Part shown: positions 1-8,626 of the stretch, piece by piece
How positions within the stretch are numbered: the first letter of the stretch is position 1
Layout: each line of letters begins with the position of its first letter
Assembly: GCF_010729485.1 (NCBI RefSeq)
Contig: NZ_AP022609.1
Coordinates: forward strand, 3,100,001 to 3,164,000
Reading direction: 5' to 3'
DNA from: Mycolicibacter hiberniae
GTDB taxonomy: Bacteria > Actinomycetota > Actinomycetes > Mycobacteriales > Mycobacteriaceae
Length of the DNA: 64,000 bases
The notes under the pieces: generated by a model
Told to the model about the DNA's origin: nothing
What the model saw: only the letters and a program-made list of their open reading frames with translations
Database searches by the model: none
Position numbers and translations under genes: made by a program

Positions 1-1855
1 CCTGCGCCCAGATCGATCCGTCGAACTCGTCGCTGGTGTCGCCGAGCAGGATCAGCGTCTCGCCGGGCTCGACGCCGAAGGCGGTCGGAATCCGCCGGGC
101 GACGTCGTCGATGACGCCGAGCACCCCGACCACCGGGGTGGGGTGGATGGGGGTGGCGCCGGTCTGGTTGTAGAAGCTCACATTGCCGCCGGTCACCGGA
201 ATACCCAGTGCCGCACAGCCGTCGGCCAGACCGCGGACGGCCTCGGCGAACTGCCACATCACCCCTGGGTCTTCCGGCGAGCCGAAGTTCAGGCAGTTGG
301 TGACGGCGATCGGCGTGGCGCCGGTGACGGCCACGTTGCGGTAGGCCTCGGCCAGCGCCAGCTGCGCGCCGGCGTAGGGGTCGAGCTTGGTGTAGCGGCC
401 GGAGGCATCGGTGGAGATCGCGATACCGCGCCCGGACGTCTCGTCGATCCGCAGCATTCCGCCGTCGGCATGCTCGGCCAACACGGTGTTGCCGCGCACG
501 TAACGGTCGTACTGCTCGGTGATGAACGCCCTGCTGCACAGGTGCGGACTGCCCAGCAGGGCAAGCAGCGTCGCGCGCAGCTCCTCCCCGGTCGCCGGGC
601 GCACCAGGCGCGCGGAGCGGTCCGCGTTGAGGGCGTCCTGGGTCTCCGGGCGCTCGACCGGGCGGTGATAGATCGGGCCTTCGTGGGCAACCGTGCGCGG
701 CGGCACGTCCACGACGGTCTGTCCGTGCCAGGTGATCTGCAACCGGTCGCCGTCGGTCACCTCGCCGATGACCGTGGCGAGCACGTCCCACTTGGCGCAG
801 ACCGCCATGAAGGCATCCACATTCTCCGGGGCGACCACGGCGCACATACGTTCCTGCGACTCGCTGGACAGCACTTCCGCCGGGGTCATGTTCGCCGCGC
901 GCAGCGGCACCTTCTCCAGCTGAATCGCCATGCCGCCGTCACCGGCGGAGGCCAACTCGGAAGTCGCGCAAGACAACCCGGCTCCCCCGAGGTCCTGAAT
1001 GCCGACCACCAGCTTGGCGGCGTACAGCTCCAGGCAGCACTCGATGAGCACCTTCTCGGTGAACGGATCGCCGACCTGAACCGACGGGAGCTTCTTGCGG
1101 CCCGCACCGCTCTCGTCGCCGCCGAAAGTTTCCGATGCGAGCACCGACACCCCACCGATGCCGTCCAGCCCGGTCCGCGCCCCGAACAGGATGATCTTGT
1201 TGCCGGCGCCGGAGGCGAACGCCAGGTGCAGGTCTTCCCTCTTCAGCACGCCGACACACAGCGCGTTGACCAACGGGTTGCCCGCATAGCAGGGGTCGAA
1301 GACCGTCTCGCCGCCGATGTTGGGCAGACCCAGTGAGTTGCCGTAGCCGCCGATGCCGCGTACCACGCCGTCGAGCACCCGGCGGGTGTCGGGCGCGTCG
1401 GCGGCGCCGAAGCGCAGCTGGTCCATCACCGCGATCGGGCGGGCGCCCATCGCCATGATGTCGCGCACGATGCCCCCCACGCCGGTGGCCGCTCCCTGGT
1501 AGGGCTCGACGTAGGACGGGTGGTTGTGCGACTCCACCTTGAAGGTGACCGCCCAGCCGTCGCCGATGTCGACGACGCCGGCGTTCTCGCCGATACCGGC
1601 CAGCATCGCCTTGCGCATCTCGTCGGTGGTGGTCTCCCCGAAGTAGCGCAGGTGCACCTTGGAGGACTTGTAGGAGCAGTGCTCGCTCCACATCACCGAG
1701 TACATGGCCAGTTCGGCGTCGGTGGGGCGGCGGCCCAGGATGTCGCGGATGCGCTGGTACTCGTCGTCTTTGAGGCCCAGCTCGGCGAACGGTTGCGGGT
1801 GATCGGGCGTCGCCGCGGCGTGTTCGACGGTGTCCGGCGTGGTCAGGGACGTCAC
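1..1855 (-). CDS. purL: Phosphoribosylformylglycinamidine synthase subunit PurL (partial, C-terminus outside window)
   Basis: PurL is the ATP-dependent synthase subunit that converts FGAR to FGAM in purine synthesis, using ammonia from PurQ with PurS as bridge. About 618 codons are visible from a GTG start, and the left window edge cuts off the C-terminal part (mycobacterial PurL is about 750 residues). Near the N-terminus are the hallmarks [16 protein letters not shown] and [12 protein letters not shown], and further on GDPFTEK. It lies 28 bp downstream of pepC on the same strand. Its partners purQ and purS lie 7.5 kb away, separated by the encapsulin and monooxygenase genes. Identification is secure. 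Confidence 0.96.
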   Translation of the reverse strand, partial: MTSLTTPDTVEHAAATPDHPQPFAELGLKDDEYQRIRDILGRRPTDAELAMYSVMWSEHCSYKSSKVHLRYFGETTTDEMRKAMLAGIGENAGVVDIGDGWAVTFKVESHNHPSYVEPYQGAATGVGGIVRDIMAMGARPIAVMDQLRFGAADAPDTRRVLDGVVRGIGGYGNSLGLPNIGGETVFDPCYAGNPLVNALCVGVLKREDLHLAFASGAGNKIILFGARTGLDGIGGVSVLASETFGGDESGAGRKKLPSVQVGDPFTEKVLIECCLELYAAKLVVGIQDLGGAGLSCATSELASAGDGGMAIQLEKVPLRAANMTPAEVLSSESQERMCAVVAPENVDAFMAVCAKWDVLATVIGEVTDGDRLQITWHGQTVVDVPPRTVAHEGPIYHRPVERPETQDALNADRSARLVRPATGEELRATLLALLGSPHLCSRAFITEQYDRYVRGNTVLAEHADGGMLRIDETSGRGIAISTDASGRYTKLDPYAGAQLALAEAYRNVAVTGATPIAVTNCLNFGSPEDPGVMWQFAEAVRGLADGCAALGIPVTGGNVSFYNQTGATPIHPTPVVGVLGVIDDVARRIPTAFGVEPGETLILLGDTSDEFDGSIWAQ

Positions 1856-1883
1856 GGGGTCAGTGTATGGCACCGATTTCGGC

Positions 1884-3149
1884 TCACTGCGGGGCCAGGA
1901 AGGCCGTCAGAGCCGCGGCGTAGGCGGCCACGTCACTGGCACCCATCAGCTCCCGCGCCGAATGCATGGCCAGCTGCGCAGCGCCCACGTCGACGGTGGG
2001 TATGCCGGTACCTGCGGCGCTCATCGGACCGATGGTCGAACCGCAGGGCAGGTCGGCTCGGTGCTCGTAGCGCTGCAGCGCCACCCCTGCCTGGTCGCAG
2101 GCCAGCGCGAAGGTGGCCGCGGTGCGGCCGTCGGTGGCGTAGCGCAGGTTGGGCTGCACCTTCAGAACGGGGCCGGCGTTGACCGCGATCGGATGACCCG
2201 GTTCGTGGCGGTCCGGGTAGTTGGGGTGGGTGGCATGCGCCATGTCGGCCGAGGCCATGGTGGAGGCGGTCAGCCGGCGCAGAAAGTCCTCGCGGTCCCC
2301 GCCGGCGGCCAGGGTGATCCGCTCCAGGACCGTGCGCAGCAGATCCGACTGGGCGCCGTGATCCGAGGTCGACCCCACCTCCTCGTGGTCGAAGAGCACC
2401 AGCACCGGAAGGTAGCGCCCCGGCCGGGCGGCCAGCAGGGCTTCCAGCCCGGCATAGCAGCTGGCCTGGTTGTCCAACCGGGGCGCACTGACGAACTGCT
2501 GGTCCACCCCGGTCACCGTCGCCGGCGCCAGGTCGTGGGTCATCAGGTCGAAGCCGAGCACGTCGGCGCGATCGACACCGGCGCGTTCGGAGACGTGGCG
2601 CAGGAAGTCTCGGGCCGGGCCGCCCGCGCCCCACACCGCGTTGAGGTGGCGTTGCGCGTCCAGCGCGACCGCGGCGCGGTCGGCGGCCAGATGGATCGCC
2701 AGCTGGGGAACCCGCAGAATCGGTTCGTCGATCCGGACCAGGTGCTGGCTGATCGACGAGCCTGCGCTGCGCACCGAGAGCCGCCCGCTGACGCCCAGGT
2801 CGCGGTCCAGCCACGAGTTCAGCCAGGCACCGCCGTAGGGCTCCAGCGCCACCAGATGCCAGCCGGCGACCTCCCGGTCGGGACGTTGCTTGACCCGCAG
2901 GTTGGGGCTGTCGGTGTGCGCCCCCACCACCCGGAACGGCGCCCCGGGATCCGTCGCGGCGCCGTCCCAGGCGATCAGCGAGCCGGCCCGGACGGTGAAG
3001 TACCGCCCGGGCAGGGCGGGCCATCGGTCGGTCTCGGCGACCTCGGTGTAACCGGCGGCCCGCAGGCGTTCGGCGACGCTGGCACAGACGTGGAACGGCG
3101 AAGGCGAGGCGTCGATGAACTCGCACAAACCGGTCGCGGTGGCAGCCAT
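1884..3149 (-). CDS. pepC: M18 family aminopeptidase (PepC/ApeB-like)
   Basis: This is a cytosolic zinc aminopeptidase of peptidase family M18 that removes N-terminal residues from peptides. The metal-site motifs are visible: AHTDSPN near residue 80, DHEEVGS in the middle and [10 protein letters not shown] close to the C-terminus. I chose the ATG at 3149 (421 residues, [19 protein letters not shown]), because the N-terminus then matches M. tuberculosis Rv0800 as I recall it. A start 24 bases upstream is possible. The gene diverges from the DyP gene across about 50 bp, which must hold both promoters. In M. tuberculosis two further genes separate pepC from purL, and they are absent here. Confidence 0.93.
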   Translation of the reverse strand: MAATATGLCEFIDASPSPFHVCASVAERLRAAGYTEVAETDRWPALPGRYFTVRAGSLIAWDGAATDPGAPFRVVGAHTDSPNLRVKQRPDREVAGWHLVALEPYGGAWLNSWLDRDLGVSGRLSVRSAGSSISQHLVRIDEPILRVPQLAIHLAADRAAVALDAQRHLNAVWGAGGPARDFLRHVSERAGVDRADVLGFDLMTHDLAPATVTGVDQQFVSAPRLDNQASCYAGLEALLAARPGRYLPVLVLFDHEEVGSTSDHGAQSDLLRTVLERITLAAGGDREDFLRRLTASTMASADMAHATHPNYPDRHEPGHPIAVNAGPVLKVQPNLRYATDGRTAATFALACDQAGVALQRYEHRADLPCGSTIGPMSAAGTGIPTVDVGAAQLAMHSARELMGASDVAAYAAALTAFLAPQ

Positions 3150-3201
3150 GGGCTCAAGTCTTTCCCATCGCAACGCCGATTGGGGCGTTAGGGTCGATAC
3201 T

Positions 3202-4215
3202 GTGCCGACTGCTCAGCCCGTCACCACTCCGCTGACCTGTGCGGCCATCTTCCTGGTCGCCACCATCGACGAGGGTGGCGAGACCGTGGTGCACGACGCG
3301 CTGCCGGACCTGGCGGGCTTCGCCCGCGCCATCGGCTTCCGCGACCCGACCAAGCGGCTGTCGGTGGTGACCTCGATCGGGTCCGACGCCTGGGACCGGC
3401 TGTTCGCCGGGCCCCGGCCGGCACAGCTGCATCCGTTCGTCGAGCTGACCGGTCCCCGTCACACCGCCCCGGCCACCCCGGGCGACCTGCTGTTCCACAT
3501 CAAGGGCGAGACCCTCGACGTCTGCTTCGAGCTGGCCGGACGAATCGTCAAGGCGATGGCCAGTGCGATCACCGTGGTCGACGAGGTGCACGGCTTCCGG
3601 TTCTTCGACAACCGCGATCTGCTCGGCTTCGTCGACGGCACCGAGAACCCGGTCGAGGAGGCGGCCTGCGAGGCCACCGCGATCGGCGACGAGGACCCCG
3701 ACTTCGCCGGCGGGTCGTATGTGCACATCCAGAAGTACCTACACGACATGGCGGCCTGGGAGGCGCTGCCGGTTACCGAGCAGGAACGGGTGATCGGCCG
3801 CACCAAGGCCGACGACATCGAGTTCGACGACGCGGACAAGCCGGCCAACTCCCACATCGCGCTGAACGTGATCACCGACGAGGACGGCAACGAGCTGGAC
3901 ATCGTGCGGCACAACATGCCGTTCGGCTCGGTGGGCAACGGCGAGTCCGGCACCTACTACATCGCCTACTCCCGTAGTCCCGCGGTCACCGAGCAGATGC
4001 TGCGCAACATGTTCTTCGGGGACCCGCCCGGCAACACCGACCGCATTCTGGATTTCTCGACCGCCGTCACCGGCGGCATGTTTTTCACCCCCACCGCAGA
4101 CTTCCTCGACGGTCCGCCGCCGCTCCCGGGCCGGCCGGCCCCGAGCCCGGCGCAGCCCGCCGAGCCCGCGTCTGGGGGCTCCCTGAACATCGGCAGCCTG
4201 AAAGGAATCTCCTGA
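3202..4215 (+). CDS. DyP-type heme peroxidase with encapsulin-targeting C-terminal peptide
   Basis: This is a dye-decolorizing heme peroxidase and encapsulin cargo. The GXXDG motif is GFVDG (residues 142-146, distal Asp145), the likely proximal His is in ANSHIAL (His218), and an Arg in VRHNMPFG fits the distal Arg. The last 12 residues, after a Pro/Ala-rich linker (305-324), are [12 protein letters not shown], a textbook encapsulation peptide. The GTG at 3202 gives 337 residues, and upstream in-frame codons overlap the divergent pepC promoter region and look non-coding. The stop codon abuts the encapsulin ATG directly (TGAATG), so the two are co-transcribed and probably translationally coupled. 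It corresponds to M. tuberculosis Rv0799c. Confidence 0.95.
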   Translation: MPTAQPVTTPLTCAAIFLVATIDEGGETVVHDALPDLAGFARAIGFRDPTKRLSVVTSIGSDAWDRLFAGPRPAQLHPFVELTGPRHTAPATPGDLLFHIKGETLDVCFELAGRIVKAMASAITVVDEVHGFRFFDNRDLLGFVDGTENPVEEAACEATAIGDEDPDFAGGSYVHIQKYLHDMAAWEALPVTEQERVIGRTKADDIEFDDADKPANSHIALNVITDEDGNELDIVRHNMPFGSVGNGESGTYYIAYSRSPAVTEQMLRNMFFGDPPGNTDRILDFSTAVTGGMFFTPTADFLDGPPPLPGRPAPSPAQPAEPASGGSLNIGSLKGIS

Positions 4216-5013
4216 ATGAACAACCTGTATCGCAATCTGGCCCCGGTCACCGACGCGGCCTGGGCCGACATCGAGCAGGAGGCGGCCCGCACGTTCAAGC
4301 GACACATCGCCGGGCGCCGGGTAGTCGACGTCAGCGAGCCCGCCGGCCCCACGGCGGCGGCGGTGGGCACCGGCCGGCTGACCGGCATCGGCGCCCCGGC
4401 CGACGGGGTCCAGGCAGCGCTGCGGGACAGCAAACCACTGGTGCGTCTGCGGGTTCCGTTCACCCTGTCGCGGGAAGAGATCGACGACGTGGAGCGGGGC
4501 TCGCAGGACGCGGACTGGGACCCGGTCAAGGCCGCGGCCAAGAAGCTGGCATTCGCCGAGGACCGGATCGTCTTCGGCGGCTACCCGGACGCCGCCGTGG
4601 AGGGCATCCGCAGCACCAGCTCGAACCCGGAGTTGACGCTGCCCGAGGACCCGCGCGACATCCCGGACGTGGTCAGCCAGGCGCTCTCAGCGCTGCGGCT
4701 GGCCGGGGTGGACGGTCCCTACTCGGTGCTGCTGTCGGCCGACACCTACACCAAGGTCAGCGAGACCTCCGACCACGGCTATCCGATCCTGGAGCACCTG
4801 CGCCGGCTGGTGACCGGCGACATCATCTGGGCCCCGGCGATCGACGGCGCATTCGTGTTGACCACGCGCGGCGGCGATTTCGACCTGCGGTTGGGCACCG
4901 ACGTGGCGATCGGCTACCTGTATCACGACGCCGACAACGTGGAGCTCTACCTGGAGGAGACCTTCACGTTCCTGTGCTACACCGCCGAGGCCGCTGTCGC
5001 GCTGACCGCCTAG
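4216..5013 (+). CDS. cfp29: Encapsulin shell protein (linocin M18/CFP29 family)
   Basis: This is the 265-residue HK97-fold shell protein that assembles into a closed nanocompartment around the DyP peroxidase encoded immediately upstream. The N-terminus MNNLYRNLAPVTDAAW, the central PFTLSREEID and the C-terminal ETFTFLCYTAEAAVAL are typical of family 1 encapsulins, and the length equals that of M. tuberculosis CFP29 (Rv0798c). The ribosome-binding sequence AAAGGA lies inside the peroxidase codons for its targeting tail. The gene converges on the monooxygenase operon with only 39 bp between the stop codons. Confidence 0.96.
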   Translation: MNNLYRNLAPVTDAAWADIEQEAARTFKRHIAGRRVVDVSEPAGPTAAAVGTGRLTGIGAPADGVQAALRDSKPLVRLRVPFTLSREEIDDVERGSQDADWDPVKAAAKKLAFAEDRIVFGGYPDAAVEGIRSTSSNPELTLPEDPRDIPDVVSQALSALRLAGVDGPYSVLLSADTYTKVSETSDHGYPILEHLRRLVTGDIIWAPAIDGAFVLTTRGGDFDLRLGTDVAIGYLYHDADNVELYLEETFTFLCYTAEAAVALTA

Positions 5014-5052
5014 CTGGGTCCGGCCCGCCGAGCCGACTGACCGCCCGGCGGT

Positions 5053-6042
5053 TCAGTCGGCCCACGAGGCGGTGAATGCGGCCACCGAGCGCGCGGTGCG
5101 CTCGACGGCGGCGTCCGGATCGGGCAGTGCGGCGGCCAGGCCCTGCACCGCACGGTCGGCCAGCGGGCGCCAGTCCTGGATCCAGCCCTCGATGACAGCG
5201 CGGTTGGCGGGATCGGCGGCCAACGCGTAGCGGGCGAGTGCGGCGTTCCAGGCCTGATTGCGGGTGGTGTCCACCCGGGATTCCTGCAGCAGCGCCGCGG
5301 TGAGGCCGTCGCCGCGAAGGTTGGCCACCTCGGCGAAAGTCTCCTTGAACAGCGCGTCGAGCGCCGGTTTGATCACCAGGTTCAGCGCGGTGAAGGCCTC
5401 TCCCCAGTCATAGGCCAGCAGCAGGCGTTCCAGCGCTTCCCGGGCCGGCTGCCAGGCCTCGTCGGTCTCCCAGATTCGCCGCGTCGCTTCGGTATTGGCC
5501 AATCCGACATCGTGGCTCAGCGACAGCGACTTGGCGCGATAGGCGATCCACTGCAGAGCCCGCAGCTCGTCGGCGGCCTGGAAGAACGCCGCATTGGTGA
5601 TATAGGCGCTCGGCGCCAGTTGCCCCACGTAAAGGCTGGTGATCTGCAGCACGTGGAACAGATAGCGGGCGGGCAGGTAGATGCGGCCCAGTGTTTCGAC
5701 CCAGTCGGGCGCCAGGGCCTGATCGGCATCGAGTGCCTCGTAGTGATCGACCACGCCTTCGGCGTAGACCTCGCGGTCGTGCTGCGACGCGATGTAGCGG
5801 CGGTAGTTCAGCGCGGCAGGATCGCGGAAACCCTCCCAGCTCTCGGCCTGCAGCGGCGAGCCCTCGCGGTGCTTGAGATACCACCGGTTGATCGGGCTGC
5901 CGGGGTCGAGGTCGAAAGGAGCCGGCTGGCGGTTGAAGTGATAGTGGAACTGCCCGGTGACGGCTTCGTATTCGGTGGGTTTGCGGCGGGTGTCGCCGGC
6001 GATGCTCCAGGTCTTGAGCTGCCGGGTTTTCGCGGTGGTCAT
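5053..6042 (-). CDS. Toluene-4-monooxygenase-like hydroxylase beta subunit (TmoE-like)
   Basis: This is the 329-residue beta subunit of a bacterial multicomponent diiron monooxygenase (toluene/alkene type). It packs against the diiron alpha subunit and has no metal site of its own. The N-terminal stretch KTWSIAGDTRRKPTEYEAVT and the helical segment ARYLFHVLQITSLYVGQLAP are characteristic of TmoE/TouE proteins. It is the last gene of a five-gene operon and starts 3 bp after the stop of the effector gene. No reductase gene follows; the next gene is the convergent encapsulin. The substrate is unknown. Confidence 0.9.
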   Translation of the reverse strand: MTTAKTRQLKTWSIAGDTRRKPTEYEAVTGQFHYHFNRQPAPFDLDPGSPINRWYLKHREGSPLQAESWEGFRDPAALNYRRYIASQHDREVYAEGVVDHYEALDADQALAPDWVETLGRIYLPARYLFHVLQITSLYVGQLAPSAYITNAAFFQAADELRALQWIAYRAKSLSLSHDVGLANTEATRRIWETDEAWQPAREALERLLLAYDWGEAFTALNLVIKPALDALFKETFAEVANLRGDGLTAALLQESRVDTTRNQAWNAALARYALAADPANRAVIEGWIQDWRPLADRAVQGLAAALPDPDAAVERTARSVAAFTASWAD

Positions 6043-6045
6043 GTG

Positions 6046-6354
6046 TCAGTCCTCTCGGTCCAGGTACCAGTGCAGTTCGTCGTCGCCGACGTAGCGGATC
6101 CGGCCGGCAAAGCCCACCAGCGCCGGCTCCAGGGTGGCCAGCGGGAATGCCTGGCCGGCAGCCGATTCCAGGCTCGCCCGGGTGACGCGCAGAAAGCGCG
6201 GGGCATGGATGCGGACGTACCCGGCGTGGTCCTCGATGGTGATGGCCGCATCGGGGTTGTCGGCGTGGATGGCCTCGGTCAGGGCGGCGACGACATCGGG
6301 GTCGAAGCCGCGCACCACCGGACCGACGAGCTTGTCCTGTTCCAAAGCGGTCAT
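6046..6354 (-). CDS. Monooxygenase effector/coupling protein (TmoD-like, MmoB/DmpM family)
   Basis: This is a 102-residue cofactorless effector protein that binds the hydroxylase and couples O2 activation to substrate oxidation. It begins MTALEQDKLVGPVVRG and ends DELHWYLDRED. The central TIEDHAGYVRIHAPRFLRVT matches the family pattern. The start overlaps the stop of the ferredoxin gene by one base (TGATG), which indicates translational coupling. Size, order and sequence fit TmoD of the toluene-4-monooxygenase system. Confidence 0.88.
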   Translation of the reverse strand: MTALEQDKLVGPVVRGFDPDVVAALTEAIHADNPDAAITIEDHAGYVRIHAPRFLRVTRASLESAAGQAFPLATLEPALVGFAGRIRYVGDDELHWYLDRED

Positions 6355-6686
6355 CAGCGGTCTCCTTCGGTGAGCAGGATGGCGATCTGGTCGCCTTCGA
6401 GGCGAACGGGATGGCTGCGCAGCCGGCAGTTGGCGGGATTGACCCCGGCGCCGGTGGACAGGTCGAATTCCCAGCTGTGCGCGCCGCACGTCAGGATTTC
6501 GTCGTCGACGTCGCCGTCGGCCAGCGGGAATCCGGCGTGCGGGCACAGTCCGTCGTAGGCACGGATCGCTCCCCCGCGCAGATGCGCGATCAGGATCGGC
6601 CGATCGCCCACCTCGAATTCGGCCACCTCGCCCTCCCAGAGGTCGTCGAGGCTGGCCACCGGGGTCCAGGTGCTAACGCTGGTCAT
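6354..6686 (-). CDS. Rieske [2Fe-2S] ferredoxin of the monooxygenase (TmoC-like)
   Basis: This is a 110-residue Rieske ferredoxin that would deliver electrons to the diiron hydroxylase. The cluster motif is complete: LCPHAG supplies the first Cys and His and TCGAHSWEF the second pair, giving C-x-H...C-x2-H. The ATG at 6686 starts MTSVSTWTPV and overlaps the gamma-subunit gene by 14 bp. The electron donor that should reduce it (TmoF-type FAD/[2Fe-2S] reductase) is not encoded in the operon or elsewhere in the window. Confidence 0.92.
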   Translation of the reverse strand: MTSVSTWTPVASLDDLWEGEVAEFEVGDRPILIAHLRGGAIRAYDGLCPHAGFPLADGDVDDEILTCGAHSWEFDLSTGAGVNPANCRLRSHPVRLEGDQIAILLTEGDR

Positions 6687-6924
6687 AGAAGACCTCGACG
6701 TGGTCCAGTGGGCCGACACCGGCGGCGCCGATCGCCAACGCCGGGTCCAGCACATTGCCGTTGTGGCGCAGCCGGATCGGGGCATCGCGTTTGGCGACGC
6801 GGTGTCCGACCACATGGTGGGCGATCGCCGCGCTGACGGCGTCGACGGTGTCGGCGTCGTCGACGGGGATGAGCAGTTCGAGCACGTCGCCCTCGAACAG
6901 CGCGGTCAGGGGAAGCAGCGCCAT
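6673..6924 (-). CDS. Monooxygenase hydroxylase gamma subunit (TmoB-like)
   Basis: This is the 83-residue small subunit of the (alpha-beta-gamma)2 hydroxylase. It has a ubiquitin-like pattern (MALLPLTALFEGDVLELLIP at the start, then PIRLRHNG and LDHVEVFYDQR at the end), as in TmoB/TouB. It follows the alpha-subunit stop by 4 bp and overlaps the ferredoxin gene by 14 bp, so the operon order alpha-gamma-ferredoxin-effector-beta is exactly tmoABCDE. Confidence 0.88.
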   Translation of the reverse strand: MALLPLTALFEGDVLELLIPVDDADTVDAVSAAIAHHVVGHRVAKRDAPIRLRHNGNVLDPALAIGAAGVGPLDHVEVFYDQR

Positions 6925-6928
6925 GGTG

Positions 6929-8437
6929 TCAGACCTTCGATCCTGGGCGGGCACCGTGCTGTGCCCACCGGTAGTTGTCGGCGTCCTGGCCCTGCTCTTC
7001 GGCCGAGAGCCCGAAGTACTGCAAAACGGTGCCGAGGTCGGGCGGGCTGATCTCACCGGAGAGCACCCGGTCGATCAGCGACTGGTGACCGGCGAAGCGG
7101 TCGGGCCGCTGGGTGAAGATCCACCGGCAGGGCTCCGAGCAGAACAGGTACTTGCGGTCGTTGTGCACGTGGGTCAGCGGGGCCGCATCGGTGTGGGCAC
7201 CGACGATCACGCCGGCGGCGCGCACGATGGGCAGTTGGCACAGGTTGCAGGTGATCGGCAGGGTCTCGGGCAACGTGGCGGCGATGTCGCCGTTGCGGAT
7301 GTTGTCGGTGATGACGTCCCAGTGCTTGCCGAAGTCACGGTTCCAGCCGGGGTACTTCTCCTCCAGCCACAGCCGCTCCTCCTCGGAGACCCCGGCGTCG
7401 GGGTTCCACCACACCGTGGGCCGGTAGTACCACACGCCCAGATGGATGGCGTGGTGGTACCAGGTCAGTTCGTTGATGAATTCTTCCCAGTACCAGGGCA
7501 ATTCGAGGCCATAGTCACGGAATTGGTCGGCGAACTGCTTGACCACCCAGTCCTCGATGAACTCCTTGAAGCTCATTCGCCGACTTTCCAGCGGGGTGTA
7601 GTAATCCATCGACAGACCCGTCAGCAGCGCGAAGATGCGCCACGACCGCCAGAACATGTGGTCGATCAGGAACTGCCCCCACGCGCCCTCGCCGCTGTCG
7701 GTGAGCACCTTGATCGTCGGCTCGCCCTGCTGGGCGTGGCGCGCTTCGTCGGTCTGGATGGAGCTGATCAGGGCGCCGAACTCCAGGTCGCCGACGTCGA
7801 TGGCGTCGGCTGCCATCCCGAGGAACTGCAGGTTGGTGAATCCGGTCTCCAGGGTGAAGGTCAACTGCAGCGCGATCGACAGCGCGTCGTTGGCCACGAA
7901 CATGTCGTCGAACAGGTAGCGCACCGCCAGGACGATCCAGTTGTTGGTGTGGAACGCCTTGAGCGCCCAGTCGCCGCGCGGCTCTTTGTCGAGCAGGCCG
8001 TAGGGGAAGAATGCCTGGATCTGACCGTGCCGGACCTCGTCGAGGGTGCCGAAGGTTGCGGTGTTGCGCCACGCCGCCGAGCGGCCGAAGCGGCCCATTC
8101 GCGCTTCGCCGATGGAGGCCAGGTATTCGGGCATGGTGATGGCGCCGTAGTGCGCCACGATGACCGACTTCCAGCCCGGGTCGAGCTGTTCGAACAGCTT
8201 GGACCGCCCGATGGCGTTCTTCAGCGAGTAGGTGGTGGTGTCCTTGGTCACCTGGTTGTGCACGTACTCGCGGTAGCCGACTTTGTAGGGCTCGTCCCAC
8301 TTGAGCCAGGCCTCGGCGGGAACCCGGTGGGTGCCGGAGAGGTCTTCGGGGAACACCTCCTCCTCGGTCACATAGCGAAACGTCCAGTTGGTGTCGCGGG
8401 CTAAGTCGTACCAATCGCTGCGCGAAAGTTTGGGCAT
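6929..8437 (-). CDS. Toluene-4-monooxygenase-like diiron hydroxylase alpha subunit (TmoA-like)
   Basis: This is the catalytic diiron subunit (502 residues). With the ATG at 8437 (upstream GAGGA at good spacing; MPKLSRSDWYDLARDTNW) the residue numbering coincides with T4MO TmoA: the iron ligands fall at Glu104, Glu134, His137, Glu197, Glu231 and His234, and Thr201, Asn202, Gln228, Gln141, Phe176 and Phe205 are kept. Position 103, Gly in T4MO and a regiospecificity determinant, is Pro here, and 102 is Met, so substrate or regiochemistry probably differs. The C-terminal YHS-type domain carries two Cys pairs (CNLC and CSEPC) that I do not recall from T4MO. Alternatives are an alkene or isoprene monooxygenase. 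The native substrate cannot be read from sequence. Confidence 0.92.
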   Translation of the reverse strand: MPKLSRSDWYDLARDTNWTFRYVTEEEVFPEDLSGTHRVPAEAWLKWDEPYKVGYREYVHNQVTKDTTTYSLKNAIGRSKLFEQLDPGWKSVIVAHYGAITMPEYLASIGEARMGRFGRSAAWRNTATFGTLDEVRHGQIQAFFPYGLLDKEPRGDWALKAFHTNNWIVLAVRYLFDDMFVANDALSIALQLTFTLETGFTNLQFLGMAADAIDVGDLEFGALISSIQTDEARHAQQGEPTIKVLTDSGEGAWGQFLIDHMFWRSWRIFALLTGLSMDYYTPLESRRMSFKEFIEDWVVKQFADQFRDYGLELPWYWEEFINELTWYHHAIHLGVWYYRPTVWWNPDAGVSEEERLWLEEKYPGWNRDFGKHWDVITDNIRNGDIAATLPETLPITCNLCQLPIVRAAGVIVGAHTDAAPLTHVHNDRKYLFCSEPCRWIFTQRPDRFAGHQSLIDRVLSGEISPPDLGTVLQYFGLSAEEQGQDADNYRWAQHGARPGSKV

Positions 8438-8518
8438 GTGTCGTCCTCGGTCGGGCATGAGCTGCGAACTGAGCTGTCGCTCACGGATCGAGACCATGAT
8501 GCAGTAATTCCCCAGGAC

Positions 8519-8533
8519 TCCTAAGTATTAGGA
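8519..8533. promoter_or_regulatory. 15-bp palindrome, candidate MarR operator
   Basis: TCCTAAgtaTTAGGA is a perfect inverted repeat with 6-bp arms and a 3-bp centre. It lies in an AT-richer island between the monooxygenase alpha gene (start 8437, leftward) and the MarR-type gene (start about 8627, rightward). A site here could repress both divergent promoters. MarR proteins bind inverted repeats of about this size; that this one is bound is an inference. No convincing -35/-10 pair was identified. The 8438-8626 gap otherwise holds nothing I can recognise. Confidence 0.55.
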
Positions 8534-8626
8534 TCAGCCTGATTCACACCATTCGGTACGACGCGGGCAGCGGCTACGCTGCGATCCCGGCGGCAACGCG
8601 CGCAGCACTGGGCAGGGGAGGTCACG

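Noticed and set aside
5014..5052. Terminator hairpin between encapsulin and the monooxygenase beta gene
   Set aside because: The GC-rich segment can form only short, imperfect pairings, and I could not identify a clear stem.
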